A stretch of 64,000 nucleotides of DNA from SIG454 sp045646365 (GCA_045646365.1 JAZRKP010000086.1:1-64000), one strand, 5' to 3'; positions 23,663 to 32,584 are shown, numbered from the stretch's first letter. Notes: generated by a model from the letters alone, not told the origin. Numbers and translations are program-made.

Positions 23663-24496
23663 ATGGGAATAAAGAAATATAATCCTACCACACCTTCGCT
23701 TCGTCAGATGACTGTTTCTACTTTTGAAGAAATTGATAAGGTTGCTCCGGAGAAATCTCTCCTCAGCCCTCTTCACAGTAAAGCAGGTCGTAACTCTTAC
23801 GGTAGAATCACAGTAAGACATCGTGGCGGCGGTGCTAAAAGAAAGTATAGAATTATTGACTTTAAGAGAAACAAGGATGGAATGCCTGCAACAGTTCTTT
23901 CAATCGAATACGATCCGAACCGTAGCGCAAACATCGCTCTTCTCCAGTACGAAGACGGAACAAAAACTTATATCATCGCTCCGGAAGGCCTCAAAAAAGG
24001 TAATGTAGTAATTTCCGGTAAGGGTGCTGATATTAAGCCGGGTAACGCTATGATGCTCGAAGATATTCCGGTTGGTACACTTATTTATAATGTAGAACTT
24101 AACCCTGGTAAGGGTGGACAGCTCGTTCGTAGTGCTGGTAACTTCGCTCAGCTTATGGCTAAGGAAAACGGCTATGGACAGGTTAGACTTCCTTCCGGCG
24201 AAGTTCGTCTTATAAGACTTAACTGCCGTGCAACAATCGGTATGGTTGGTAACGGTGAACACGAAAACATCAACATCGGTAAAGCTGGTAGAAAGCGTCA
24301 CATGGGATTCCGCCCAACAGTTCGAGGCGTTGTAATGAACCCGAATGACCATCCACACGGTGGTGGTGAAGGTAAGTCACCAATCGGTAGACCAAGCCCT
24401 GTTACTCCTTGGGGTAAACCGGCTCTCGGCTACAAGACAAGAGATAAGAAGAATAAGTCTAACAAGTTTATTGTTAAGAGACGAAATGCGAAGTAA
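23663..24496 (+). CDS. rplB: Ribosomal protein uL2
   Basis: uL2 is required for subunit association and peptidyl transfer. The 277 residues include 'GRNSYGRITVRHRGGGAKRKYRIIDF', 'NRSANIALLQYEDG' and the C-terminal 'GVVMNPNDHPHGGGEGKSPIGRPSPVTPWGKPALGYKTR' stretch containing the conserved His. Length and motifs are standard. Confidence 0.98.
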   Translation: MGIKKYNPTTPSLRQMTVSTFEEIDKVAPEKSLLSPLHSKAGRNSYGRITVRHRGGGAKRKYRIIDFKRNKDGMPATVLSIEYDPNRSANIALLQYEDGTKTYIIAPEGLKKGNVVISGKGADIKPGNAMMLEDIPVGTLIYNVELNPGKGGQLVRSAGNFAQLMAKENGYGQVRLPSGEVRLIRLNCRATIGMVGNGEHENINIGKAGRKRHMGFRPTVRGVVMNPNDHPHGGGEGKSPIGRPSPVTPWGKPALGYKTRDKKNKSNKFIVKRRNAK

Positions 24497-24553
24497 TTGA
24501 AAAAACAGGTCGAAACGGTTTTTTCAAAGAAAAATAATTAAGGAGGTCACCTA

Positions 24554-24826
24554 ATGGGTCGCAGTATTAAAAAAGGACCTTTCGTTGAAGAGAGTTTAAT
24601 GCGCAAGATTGTTGCAATGAACGAAAAGAACGAAAAGGCTGTAGTTAAGACATGGTCAAGAGCATCTACGATTTTCCCTGAAATGGTAGGACATACTATT
24701 GCGGTATACGACGGAAGAAAACATGTTCCGGTATATGTTACAGAAGATATGGTAGGTCACAAGCTTGGAGAATTCGCTCCAACCAGAACCTTTAAGGGTC
24801 ATGCAGGTGCTAAAACTTCTAAATAA
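24554..24826 (+). CDS. rpsS: Ribosomal protein uS19
   Basis: uS19 is a 30S head protein near the A-site finger. The 90 residues begin 'MGRSIKKGPFVEESLMRKI' and contain 'TWSRASTIFPEMVGHTIAVYDGRKHVPVYVTEDMVGHKLGEF' and 'PTRTFKGHA'. AAGGAGGTCACC, an extended Shine-Dalgarno, precedes the start. Confidence 0.97.
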   Translation: MGRSIKKGPFVEESLMRKIVAMNEKNEKAVVKTWSRASTIFPEMVGHTIAVYDGRKHVPVYVTEDMVGHKLGEFAPTRTFKGHAGAKTSK

Positions 24827-24866
24827 TTGAGGTTTTGATAACTCTATCAGAAAGGAGCTTAATGCA

Positions 24867-25202
24867 ATGGAAGCAGTAGCTAAAGTTACTCATGTGCGTA
24901 TTGCACCAAGAAAAGTACGCATAGTTATAGATTTAATCAGAAATAAGCCGGTAGGCGTTGCACTCGGTATTCTCCAGAATACACCAAAGGCTGCAAGCCC
25001 GGTAGTTGAGAAATTGCTCAAGTCCGCAATTGCAAATGCGGAAAACAACCACAATATGAATGTGGAAAACCTTTATGTTTCTGAGGTTTTCGCAGACCAG
25101 GGTCCAACTCTTAAGAGAATTCAGGCAAGAGCACAGGGCCGTGCGTTCAGAATCAATAAGAAAACAAGCCACATCACAATAAAGGTTGCAGAGAAAGAAT
25201 AA
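24867..25202 (+). CDS. rplV: Ribosomal protein uL22
   Basis: uL22 spans the 50S and its beta-hairpin lines the exit tunnel. The 111 residues contain 'VRIAPRKVRIVIDLIRNK', 'SPVVEKLLKSAIANAENNH' and the tunnel hairpin 'GPTLKRIQARAQGRAFRINKKTSHITI'. Confidence 0.97.
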   Translation: MEAVAKVTHVRIAPRKVRIVIDLIRNKPVGVALGILQNTPKAASPVVEKLLKSAIANAENNHNMNVENLYVSEVFADQGPTLKRIQARAQGRAFRINKKTSHITIKVAEKE

Positions 25203-25224
25203 TTCCAAAAGGAGGTAAATAAGC

Positions 25225-25911
25225 ATGGGTCAGAAAGTTAATCCACACGGTATTCGTGTCGGCGTTATAAAAGACTGGGATTCACGCTGGTACGCTGATA
25301 AGAAACATTACGGCGATAATCTCGTAGAAGATTATAACCTTAGAGTTTATCTTAAGAATAAGCTTTTCCAGGCAGGCGTTGATAAGATTGAAATTGAAAA
25401 ATTTGCAAACAAAGTTCGCTTGTCTATCTATGCTGCAAAGCCAGGTATCATTATCGGTAAGGGCGGCAGTGAAATAGAAAAATTAAAGAAAGAGGTTGAA
25501 AACCTCACAGGCAAAACTGTTATTTTGAATGTAATCGAAATAAAGAATGCTGATTTGAGCGCACAGCTCGTTGCTGAAAACATCGCATCACAGCTCGAAA
25601 GAAGAATTTCCTTCAGAAAAGCTATGAAGCAGTGTATGACAAGAACAATGAAAATGGGTGCTAAGGGAATTAAGTGTGCAGTTTCCGGTCGTGTAGGCGG
25701 CGCAGAAATCGCAAGAACAGAACAGTATCATGAAGGTACAATCCCGCTTCAGACACTCAGAGCAGACATTGACTACGGTTTCACCGAAGCAAACACAACT
25801 TACGGTAAACTCGGCGTTAAGGTTTGGATTTATAAGGGCGAAGTTCTTGCAGAAAGCAAGAAAGTAAAGAAAGAAGCTCCTGCCAAAGTTAAGGAAGGAG
25901 GAAAAAGATAA
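25225..25911 (+). CDS. rpsC: Ribosomal protein uS3
   Basis: uS3 contributes to mRNA entry and helicase activity of the 30S. The 228 residues begin 'MGQKVNPHGIRVGVIKDWDSRWY', with the KH motif 'PGIIIGKGGSEIEKLKK' and 'CAVSGRVGGAEIARTEQYHEGTIPL'. It ends with a short Lys/Ala-rich tail, and its stop overlaps the rplP start by one base. Confidence 0.97.
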   Translation: MGQKVNPHGIRVGVIKDWDSRWYADKKHYGDNLVEDYNLRVYLKNKLFQAGVDKIEIEKFANKVRLSIYAAKPGIIIGKGGSEIEKLKKEVENLTGKTVILNVIEIKNADLSAQLVAENIASQLERRISFRKAMKQCMTRTMKMGAKGIKCAVSGRVGGAEIARTEQYHEGTIPLQTLRADIDYGFTEANTTYGKLGVKVWIYKGEVLAESKKVKKEAPAKVKEGGKR

Positions 25912-26342
25912 TGTTATCCCCTAAAAGAGTAAAATACAGAAGAGTTATGCGTGGAAGAATGAAAGGTAAAGCTTCCCGTGGTAACAAGGTTGTTTACGGA
26001 GATTTCGGTCTTCAGGCAACAAGCCCAGCTTGGATAACAAGCAACCAGATTGAGGCTGCCCGTATCGCTATGACAAGATACACAAAGAGAGGCGGTAAGG
26101 TTTGGATTAAAGTATTCCCTGATAAGCCGGTAACAGAAAAGCCAGCTGAAACTCGTATGGGGAGCGGTAAGGGTTCACCGGAATACTGGGTAGCAGTTGT
26201 TAAACCAGGCAGAGTATTATTTGAAATTGGCGGCGTTAGTGAAGAGGTAGCTCGTGAAGCTATGCGTCTTGCTATGCACAAGCTCCCACTCAAGTGTAAG
26301 TTTGTAAGAAAAGCTGACCAGGAAATGGAAGGTGATAAGTAA
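25911..26342 (+). CDS. rplP: Ribosomal protein uL16
   Basis: uL16 organises the A-site side of the 50S. The 143 residues begin 'MLSPKRVKYRRVMRGRMKGKASRG' and include 'KVWIKVFPDKPVTEKPAETRMGSGKG' and 'AMHKLPLKCKFV'. Its start overlaps the rpsC stop by one base, and its stop overlaps rpmC by one base. Confidence 0.97.
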   Translation: MLSPKRVKYRRVMRGRMKGKASRGNKVVYGDFGLQATSPAWITSNQIEAARIAMTRYTKRGGKVWIKVFPDKPVTEKPAETRMGSGKGSPEYWVAVVKPGRVLFEIGGVSEEVAREAMRLAMHKLPLKCKFVRKADQEMEGDK

Positions 26343-26554
26343 TGAAAGCAAATGAAATCAGAGACCTTTCAGCAGAGGAAATAGTAATCAAAATTCAGGA
26401 TTTGAAAGAAGAATTGTTCAATCTGCGCTTTCAGAACGCAACAAATCAGTTGGATAATCCTATGAGAATTCCTGCGGTTAAAAAGGATATAGCAAAGCTT
26501 AAGACTATTTTAAGAGAAAAAGAGTTAGGCCTCGGTGCCGACATCAATTCATAA
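26342..26554 (+). CDS. rpmC: Ribosomal protein uL29
   Basis: uL29 sits beside uL23 at the exit tunnel. The 70-residue two-helix protein contains 'MKANEIRDLSAEEIVIKIQDLKEELFNLRFQ' and 'TNQLDNPMRIPAVKKDIAKLKTILRE', as usual. Confidence 0.95.
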   Translation: MKANEIRDLSAEEIVIKIQDLKEELFNLRFQNATNQLDNPMRIPAVKKDIAKLKTILREKELGLGADINS

Positions 26555-26571
26555 TCAGGAGGTGTGTTTAG

Positions 26572-26832
26572 ATGAGTATAGAGCGTAACTATCGTAAAAC
26601 CCGTATCGGCGAGGTTGTAAGCGATAAAATGGATAAAACAGTTGTTGTAGCTATCAAGGACAGCGTTAAGCATCCGGTTTACAATAAGGTTATAAAGAAT
26701 ACTTATAAGCTTAAAGCACACGATGAGAATAATGAATGTGGCATAGGCGATAAGGTTAAGGTTATGGAAACCAGACCGCTTTCCAAGGATAAGAGATGGA
26801 GAGTAGTCGAAATCGTTGAAAAAGCTAAATAA
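26572..26832 (+). CDS. rpsQ: Ribosomal protein uS17
   Basis: uS17 is a primary 16S rRNA-binding OB-fold protein. The 86 residues include 'RKTRIGEVVSDKMDKTVVVAIKDSVKHPVYNK', 'YKLKAHDENNECGIGDKVKVMETRPLSKDKRWRV'. Confidence 0.96.
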   Translation: MSIERNYRKTRIGEVVSDKMDKTVVVAIKDSVKHPVYNKVIKNTYKLKAHDENNECGIGDKVKVMETRPLSKDKRWRVVEIVEKAK

Positions 26833-26891
26833 TAAAAGCTTTCAGACGGTAATCAGAATTAAAATGATTTTAAGTTAGGAGGAAATCCATT

Positions 26892-27260
26892 ATGGTACAA
26901 CAGCAGACATTATTAAAGGTTGCTGATAACAGCGGTGCTAAGGAACTTATGTGTATCAGAGTATTGGGTGGTTCTTTCAGAAGATACGGAAACATCGGTG
27001 ATGTAATCGTAGCATCTGTTAAAAAAGCAACACCCGGCGGTGCTGTTAAAAAAGGCGATGTAGTTAAGGCTGTTATAGTAAGATCCGTACAGGGCGTAAA
27101 GAGAGCCGACGGTTCAAAAATCAGATTTGATGAAAACGCAGCAGTTATCATCAGAGATGATAAAACACCAAGAGGAACTCGTATATTCGGACCTGTTGCA
27201 AGAGAACTTCGTGATAAGGATTACATGAAGATTTTATCACTTGCTCCGGAAGTATTATAA
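26892..27260 (+). CDS. rplN: Ribosomal protein uL14
   Basis: uL14 forms an intersubunit bridge and binds RsfS. The 122 residues begin 'MVQQQTLLKVADNSGAKELMCIRVLGG' and end 'GPVARELRDKDYMKILSLAPEVL', typical of the family. Confidence 0.97.
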   Translation: MVQQQTLLKVADNSGAKELMCIRVLGGSFRRYGNIGDVIVASVKKATPGGAVKKGDVVKAVIVRSVQGVKRADGSKIRFDENAAVIIRDDKTPRGTRIFGPVARELRDKDYMKILSLAPEVL

Positions 27261-27308
27261 TACTAAAGAATTTTTAGTAATTCCGACCGTGAAAGGAGGA
27301 TATGCAAT

Positions 27309-27635
27309 ATGAATACAAAAATGCACGTTAAAAAGGGCGATACAGTAGTTGTTTTGTCCGGTAAAGATAAGGGAAAGCAGGGAAGAGTTCTTTCTGTAAA
27401 CCCTGAAAAGCGTATGGTAATCGTTGAAGGCGTTTCTATGGCAACAAAGCACAAGAAACCCCGCAGAATGGGTGAACCGGGCGGCATAATCAGCCAGGAA
27501 ACACCAATCTACGCAAGCAAGGTTATGAATGTTTGCTCCAAGTGTAAGGCAGCAACAAGAGTTGGCCGTAAGGTATTAGAAGACGGAACTCATGTTCGTT
27601 ACTGCAAGAAGTGCGGAGAAACAATAGGAGAATAA
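27309..27635 (+). CDS. rplX: Ribosomal protein uL24
   Basis: uL24 is an assembly initiator with a KOW domain. The 108 residues include 'HVKKGDTVVVLSGKDKGKQGRVLSV' and a C-terminal zinc-ribbon-like part with two Cys pairs ('CSKCKAATRVG' and 'RYCKKCGE'), a form common in Firmicutes. Confidence 0.96.
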   Translation: MNTKMHVKKGDTVVVLSGKDKGKQGRVLSVNPEKRMVIVEGVSMATKHKKPRRMGEPGGIISQETPIYASKVMNVCSKCKAATRVGRKVLEDGTHVRYCKKCGETIGE

Positions 27636-27657
27636 TTACGGAAGGAGGTCCGGTTAA

Positions 27658-28194
27658 ATGAGACTTGAAGAACGCTATACAAAAGAAATCAAAGACGCTA
27701 TGATGAAAAAGTATAACTATAAAAGTGTTATGCAAATTCCAAAGCTTGACAAAGTAGTTATCAACATCGGTGTCGGCGAAGCAAAGGAAAATTCAAAGGC
27801 TATCGACAGTGCAATCAATGACCTCGAAATCATCACAGGTCAGAAAGCTGTTGTAACAAAGGCTAAGAAGTCAGTCGCTTCCTTTAAATTAAGAGAAGGA
27901 ATGAATATCGGCTGTAAGGTAACACTCAGAGGCGCAAAAATGTATGAGTTCGTTGACAGACTTTTCAACGCAGCTCTCCCACGAGTTCGTGACTTCAGAG
28001 GTATCAACCCGAATTCATTTGACGGTAGAGGAAACTATTCAATGGGTATTAAGGAACAGCTTATATTCCCGGAAATAGACTATGATAAGATTGATAAGAT
28101 CCGCGGCATGGATATTATCTTTGTAACAACAGCCCAGACAGACGAAGAAGCAAGAGAACTTCTTACACTTATGGGTGCACCGTTTACAAGATAA
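27658..28194 (+). CDS. rplE: Ribosomal protein uL5
   Basis: uL5 carries 5S rRNA in the central protuberance. The 178 residues show 'QIPKLDKVVINIGVGEAKENSK', 'GCKVTLRGAKMYEFVDRLFNAALPRVRDFRG' and 'FDGRGNYSMGIKEQLIFPEIDYDKIDKIRGMDI'. The length is normal. Confidence 0.97.
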   Translation: MRLEERYTKEIKDAMMKKYNYKSVMQIPKLDKVVINIGVGEAKENSKAIDSAINDLEIITGQKAVVTKAKKSVASFKLREGMNIGCKVTLRGAKMYEFVDRLFNAALPRVRDFRGINPNSFDGRGNYSMGIKEQLIFPEIDYDKIDKIRGMDIIFVTTAQTDEEARELLTLMGAPFTR

Positions 28195-28237
28195 TAAATT
28201 TTGTCCAGACTCTGTAAGAATGGAGGAAATATAAAAC

Positions 28238-28423
28238 ATGGCAAAAAAGGCAATGGTTGTAAAACAGCAGAGAAAGCAGAAGTATTCAACAAGAGAATAC
28301 AACAGATGTAAAATCTGCGGCAGACCCCACGCTTACCTTCGTAAGTTTGGCATTTGCAGAATATGCTTCCGTGAATTGGCATATAAGGGCCAGATTCCGG
28401 GTGTTAAGAAGGCTTCCTGGTAA
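28238..28423 (+). CDS. rpsN: Ribosomal protein uS14, zinc-binding short form
   Basis: The 61-residue short uS14 carries two CxxC pairs ('CKICGRPHAY' and 'CRICFRELAY') and ends 'GQIPGVKKASW', the zinc-containing type-Z form. It lies in the normal rplE-rpsN-rpsH position. The 122-base gap to rpsH holds a CGGC-ATAAA-GCCG hairpin but no gene. Confidence 0.96.
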   Translation: MAKKAMVVKQQRKQKYSTREYNRCKICGRPHAYLRKFGICRICFRELAYKGQIPGVKKASW

Positions 28424-28545
28424 GGAAGACGCGGCATAAAGCCGTAAATAAAATAAACAACTCAAAACAAAGGGTTAAGTGGTTAAGATAATCAGTGCGG
28501 AAAACCAAACTGACTCTTAAAATCCTATAAAAAGGAGGAAATAAA

Positions 28546-28944
28546 ATGCACATTACAGATCCAATCGCAGATATGCTTACAAGAATCAGAAATGCAAACA
28601 ATCAGAGACATGTAAGCGTTGATGTACCTGCGTCAAATATGAAAAAGGCAATCGCTAAAATTTTGCTTGATGAAGGATATGTTAAGAATGTAGAGTATAT
28701 CGATGATGCTACACAGGGCGTTATCAGAATCACTCTTAAGTATGCTGAAAACAAGCAGAAGGTTATCACAGGCCTTAAGAGAGTAAGTAAGCCGGGTCTT
28801 AGAATTTATGCTTCTTGTGAAGAACTTCCAAGAGTATTAAAGGGCTTAGGTATTGCTATCGTATCAACATCAAAAGGAATTATGACAGATAAGGAAGCTC
28901 GCCGTAACAATGTTGGCGGTGAAGTATTAGCATTTATTTGGTAA
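28546..28944 (+). CDS. rpsH: Ribosomal protein uS8
   Basis: uS8 binds the central domain of 16S rRNA, and in enterobacteria it represses the spc operon. The 132 residues begin 'MHITDPIADMLTRIRNANNQRH' and end in the signature 'VSTSKGIMTDKEARRNNVGGEVLAFIW'. Confidence 0.97.
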   Translation: MHITDPIADMLTRIRNANNQRHVSVDVPASNMKKAIAKILLDEGYVKNVEYIDDATQGVIRITLKYAENKQKVITGLKRVSKPGLRIYASCEELPRVLKGLGIAIVSTSKGIMTDKEARRNNVGGEVLAFIW

Positions 28945-28961
28945 GGAAGGAGGAATAGTAA

Positions 28962-29510
28962 ATGTCTCGTATAGGTAAAATGCCTATCGAAATCCCAGCT
29001 GGGGTTGAGGTTAAAATAGGCGAAAACAACGAAGTTACTGTAAAAGGTGCCAATGGAACATTGACACAGACAATGCAGAACGAAATGATAATTAAAGTAG
29101 ACGGAAACACACTTACAGTTGAAAGACCAACTGAAAGTAAGCTTCATAAGTCACTTCACGGCTTAACCCGTACACTTATTGCCAATATGATTACCGGCGC
29201 AAGCACAGGTTTCAAGAAAGAACTTGAAATCAACGGTGTTGGTTACAGAGCGGCAAAGCAGGGTAATAAGCTCGTAATGAACCTTGGTTATTCTCATCAG
29301 GTTGAAATGGAAGAAATCGATGGCATAAAGATTGATGTTCCTCAGCCAAACCAGATTATAATCTCAGGTCCTGATAAGCAGAAGGTAGGTCAGTTCGCAG
29401 CGAATGTAAGAGAAAAGAGACCGCCGGAACCTTATAAGGGTAAAGGTATCAAATATATTGATGAAACTATCAGAAGAAAAGAAGGTAAAACAGGTTCTAA
29501 GAAGAAGTAA
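28962..29510 (+). CDS. rplF: Ribosomal protein uL6
   Basis: uL6 lies near the sarcin-ricin loop. The 182 residues contain two repeats and the signature 'GQFAANVREKRPPEPYKGKGIKYIDETIRRKEGKTG'. The start 'MSRIGKMPIEIPAGVEV' is standard. Confidence 0.97.
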   Translation: MSRIGKMPIEIPAGVEVKIGENNEVTVKGANGTLTQTMQNEMIIKVDGNTLTVERPTESKLHKSLHGLTRTLIANMITGASTGFKKELEINGVGYRAAKQGNKLVMNLGYSHQVEMEEIDGIKIDVPQPNQIIISGPDKQKVGQFAANVREKRPPEPYKGKGIKYIDETIRRKEGKTGSKKK

Positions 29511-29570
29511 GATAATTTTTGGAATTGATTTTATACTTCTATACCTAAACCGCAAGGAGGTGCGATTTTA

Positions 29571-29933
29571 ATGATTAAGAGAAAGAACAGCGAGGCAGCA
29601 AGAAAAGCTCGTCACGCAAGAGTTCGTAAAAAAATATCCGGAACACCAGAGTGTCCAAGACTTTGCGTATTCAAGAGTCTTAAGAATATATATGCACAGA
29701 TTATAGACGACTCAACAGGAACAACTTTAGTATCAGCTTCAACTCTTGATGCAGAACTTAAGGCAAACTACGGCGGAAACTGCACAGCAGCAAAGGCTGT
29801 AGGTGAGCTTGTTGCAAAGAAAGCAGCAGAGAAGAACATTAAGGAAGTTGTATTTGACAGAGGCGGATATTTGTATCACGGCCGTGTTGCAGAACTTGCA
29901 GCAGGAGCTCGTGAAGGCGGCCTTGAATTCTAA
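29571..29933 (+). CDS. rplR: Ribosomal protein uL18
   Basis: uL18 binds 5S rRNA. The 120 residues include an Arg/Lys-rich N-terminus ('KARHARVRKKISGTPECPRLCVFKSLKNIYAQIIDD') and end 'VVFDRGGYLYHGRVAELAAGAREGGLEF'. GGAGGTG precedes the start. Confidence 0.97.
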   Translation: MIKRKNSEAARKARHARVRKKISGTPECPRLCVFKSLKNIYAQIIDDSTGTTLVSASTLDAELKANYGGNCTAAKAVGELVAKKAAEKNIKEVVFDRGGYLYHGRVAELAAGAREGGLEF

Positions 29934-29955
29934 TTAAAAAGAGGTGAAAGGATAA

Positions 29956-30486
29956 ATGGCAGAAAGAGTAGAAAGAACAAAGAAGCAGGAGCGTGTAGAC
30001 GCAAGCGTTCTTGATATAAAAGAAACAGTAGTAACTCTTAACCGTGTTGCCAAGGTTGTAAAGGGTGGTAGAACATTCCGTTTCAGCGCATTGGTAGTAG
30101 TAGGTGACGGAAATGGTCATGTAGGATACGGTATGGGTAAAGCTGCTGAAATTTCTGATGCTATTAGAAAAGGAATCGACGACGCTAAGAAGAACATGAT
30201 TACAGTTCAGATGGTTGGAACAACAATTCCACACGAAGTAATCGGTGAATATGGCGCAGGTAGAGTTCTTTTGAAGCCGGCTTCAGAAGGTACCGGTGTT
30301 ATCGCGGGCGGTCCTGTTCGTGCGGTACTTGAACTTGCAGGTATCAGAGATATCAGAACAAAATGTTTAAGAAGCAACAACCCGAAAAATGTTGTTTCTG
30401 CAACAGTTGAAGCTTTAGCAGCACTCAAGAGCATTGAGGAAGTTGCAGAGCTTAGAGGTAAAAAGCCTGAAGAAATTTTAGGTTAA
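29956..30486 (+). CDS. rpsE: Ribosomal protein uS5
   Basis: uS5 guards decoding fidelity. The 176 residues show the RNA-binding motif 'VAKVVKGGRTFRFSALVVVGDGNGHVGYGMGKA' and 'VLLKPASEGTGVIAGGPVRAVLELAGIRDI'. Confidence 0.97.
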   Translation: MAERVERTKKQERVDASVLDIKETVVTLNRVAKVVKGGRTFRFSALVVVGDGNGHVGYGMGKAAEISDAIRKGIDDAKKNMITVQMVGTTIPHEVIGEYGAGRVLLKPASEGTGVIAGGPVRAVLELAGIRDIRTKCLRSNNPKNVVSATVEALAALKSIEEVAELRGKKPEEILG

Positions 30487-30518
30487 GCCTTATATAAATG
30501 AGATAGGAGGTTTTTTCC

Positions 30519-30701
30519 TTGGCTAAAACATTAAAGGTAACACTTACAAAGAGTACAATCGGATGTAAGAAAGACCAGATAGCAACAGTTGAAGCTTTAG
30601 GCTTAAAGAAGCTTCATCAGTGCGTAGAGAAACCTGACAACGCTCAGATCAGAGGTATGATTTTTAAGGTTTCTCACCTTGTAAAGGTAGAAGAGGCGTA
30701 A
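30519..30701 (+). CDS. rpmD: Ribosomal protein uL30
   Basis: The 60-residue product reads '(M)AKTLKVTLTKSTIGCKKDQ', then 'LGLKKLHQCVEKPDNAQIRGMIFKVSHLVKVEE', standard for uL30. The start codon is TTG at 30519, supported by AGGAGG eight bases upstream (30505-30510); no ATG is available at the right place. Confidence 0.94.
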   Translation: MAKTLKVTLTKSTIGCKKDQIATVEALGLKKLHQCVEKPDNAQIRGMIFKVSHLVKVEEA

Positions 30702-30751
30702 GAAACGCCCAGCAGAATAAAATTAAACTGTAAAGAGGAGGTGTACTCGAT

Positions 30752-31192
30752 ATGAAACTTCATGAATTATCTCCGAGCGAAGGCTCAAAGAAGGATTATT
30801 TCAGAGTAGGCAGAGGACACGGAAGCGGTAACGGAAAAACAAGTGGTCGCGGACACAAGGGTCAGAATGCCCGTAGCGGCGGCGGTGTTCGTCCGGGATT
30901 TGAAGGTGGACAGATGCCTATTTACAGAAGACTTCCCAAACGCGGATTTACAAATATTTTCGCAAAGGAATATGTTTCTGTTAATGTTGAAGCATTAAAT
31001 AAACTTGAAAACGGAACTGAAGTTACAGCAGAAGTTTTGAAGGCAAATGGAATTATTTCCAAAATCTGTGACGGAGTTGTAATCTTAGGCAGAGGGGAAA
31101 TAACAAAGTCATTAACCGTTAAGGCAAATAGATTCAGTAAGACTGCTGAAGAAAAGATTACTGCTGCCGGCGGAAAGGTTGAGGTGATATAA
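30752..31192 (+). CDS. rplO: Ribosomal protein uL15
   Basis: uL15 is a late-assembly 50S protein. The 146 residues begin 'MKLHELSPSEGSKKDYFRVGRGHGSGNGKTSGRGHKGQNARSGGG' in character and include 'EGGQMPIYRRLPKRGF'. secY starts one base after its stop. Confidence 0.97.
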   Translation: MKLHELSPSEGSKKDYFRVGRGHGSGNGKTSGRGHKGQNARSGGGVRPGFEGGQMPIYRRLPKRGFTNIFAKEYVSVNVEALNKLENGTEVTAEVLKANGIISKICDGVVILGRGEITKSLTVKANRFSKTAEEKITAAGGKVEVI

Positions 31193-31193
31193 G

Positions 31194-32474
31194 ATGGTGG
31201 AAACAATAAAGAACGCATGGAGAATTCCTGAACTGCGTAAAAGACTCTTATATACACTGGTTTTGATAGTTATTTTCCGCTTAGGTTCAGTTATTCCGGT
31301 TCCGCTTCTTCAGCCTGATGCGATGAAGGAAATTTTCGCAAATAAAGAGAACACACTCTTCGGATTCATTAACATGGTATCCGGAGGTGCGTTCCAGAAC
31401 GCAACAATTTTTGCGATGAGTATTACACCATATATTAACTCATCAATTATTATGCAACTTTTGTGCGTTGCAATCCCTGCACTCGAAAGAATGCAGAAGG
31501 AAGGCGAAGAAGGCAGAAAGAAAATTGCCCAGATGATGAGATATGGAACAGTTGTTCTCGCTCTCGTTCAGGCGATTGGTCTTTACTTCTTGTTAAGAAG
31601 TGCTGTTTTAAATCCGGGCTTTACAAGTGCGGCGGTTATCGTTATAACATTTACAGCAGGTACAGCATTTCTTATGTGGCTTGGTGAACAGATTACAGAA
31701 AAGGGTATCGGAAACGGTATTTCCCTTATCATTTTCGCGGGTATCGTATCCCGTGGTCCGCAGCTTTGTATGTCACTCTGGAACTATGCAACAGCCGGAA
31801 CATACGGTTGGATTGGCGTTATCGCAATCTTAATCGTTGCTATCGTTGTTGTTGGTTGCGTTGTTTTGTTCAATGATGCGGAAAGAAGAATTCCTGTTCA
31901 GTACTCTAAGAGAGTTGTGGGCAGAAAAATGTATGGCGGACAGAGCACACATATTCCGATTAAGGTTACATCTTCAGGTGTAATGCCAATCATTTTTGCA
32001 ATGTCAATTATGGCGTTCCCTGGAACAATCTGTTCCTTCTTCGGTGTGACAGCTAACTCAGAAGGCTTCTGGGGCTGGATGCTTAGAAATATCTTCAATC
32101 AGACAAGTGTAACTTATGGATTTATCTATTTCTTACTTATACTTTTCTTCACATATTTCTATTCAGCATTACAGTTCAATCCGGTTGAGATGGCAAACAA
32201 TATGAAACAGAATGGCGGCTTTATCCCTGGTATCCGTCCAGGTCGTCCGACATCAGACTTTATAACAAGAATTCTCTCAAAGATAACTCTTGTTGGTGCT
32301 ATCTTCTTAGGACTCATTGCAGTTCTTCCGATTTTCCTCAACACAGTTGTTGGAATCGGTGGTTTTGCAATCGGCGGAACATCACTCCTTATCGTAGTTG
32401 GTGTTGCACTCGAAACTGTAAAACAGCTTGAGTCTCAGATGCTTATGCGTCACTATAAAGGATTCTTGGAATAA
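31194..32474 (+). CDS. secY: Preprotein translocase subunit SecY
   Basis: SecY is the channel of the Sec translocon. The 426 residues have ten membrane spans. Landmarks are 'LYTLVLIVIFRLGSVIPVP' (TM1), 'FNMVSGGAFQNATIFAMSITPYINSSIIMQLL'-type plug/TM2 region, 'GEQITEKGIGNGISLIIFAGI', 'ERRIPVQYSKRVVGRKMYGGQSTHIPIKV' and 'FNPVEMANNMKQNGGFIPGIRPGRPT'. It is the distal gene of the spc part. A 7-bp stem (ATAAGCA/TGCTTAT) follows the stop without a clear T-tract. Confidence 0.97.
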   Translation: MVETIKNAWRIPELRKRLLYTLVLIVIFRLGSVIPVPLLQPDAMKEIFANKENTLFGFINMVSGGAFQNATIFAMSITPYINSSIIMQLLCVAIPALERMQKEGEEGRKKIAQMMRYGTVVLALVQAIGLYFLLRSAVLNPGFTSAAVIVITFTAGTAFLMWLGEQITEKGIGNGISLIIFAGIVSRGPQLCMSLWNYATAGTYGWIGVIAILIVAIVVVGCVVLFNDAERRIPVQYSKRVVGRKMYGGQSTHIPIKVTSSGVMPIIFAMSIMAFPGTICSFFGVTANSEGFWGWMLRNIFNQTSVTYGFIYFLLILFFTYFYSALQFNPVEMANNMKQNGGFIPGIRPGRPTSDFITRILSKITLVGAIFLGLIAVLPIFLNTVVGIGGFAIGGTSLLIVVGVALETVKQLESQMLMRHYKGFLE

Positions 32475-32516
32475 GCAGAATAATGCTTATAATAGGGGGA
32501 TTGTCCCGTGGCAAAT

Positions 32517-32533
32517 GGCTTGCGGGGCAAGCC
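32517..32533. repeat. GC-rich perfect palindrome between secY and adk
   Basis: GGCTTGC and GCAAGCC form a perfect 7-bp stem with loop GGG, flanked by GTCCCGTGGCAAAT and CCCTTG. There is no T-tract after it, so it is unlikely to be a terminator. Its form, a perfect stem with a three-base loop, matches the hairpins found at 48132-48210. Confidence 0.5.
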
Positions 32534-32556
32534 CCTTGTAGAGTTTTATCGGTTAT

Positions 32557-32584
32557 TTGACAAAATCCGATAAGAAAATATAAA
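32557..32584 (+). promoter_or_regulatory. Internal promoter for adk-map-infA
   Basis: TTGACA (32557-32562) and TATAAA (32579-32584) are 16 bases apart, 31 bases before the adk start. The promoter overlaps a TTATCGG/CCGATAA inverted repeat (32547-32573), which could be an operator. Confidence 0.65.
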
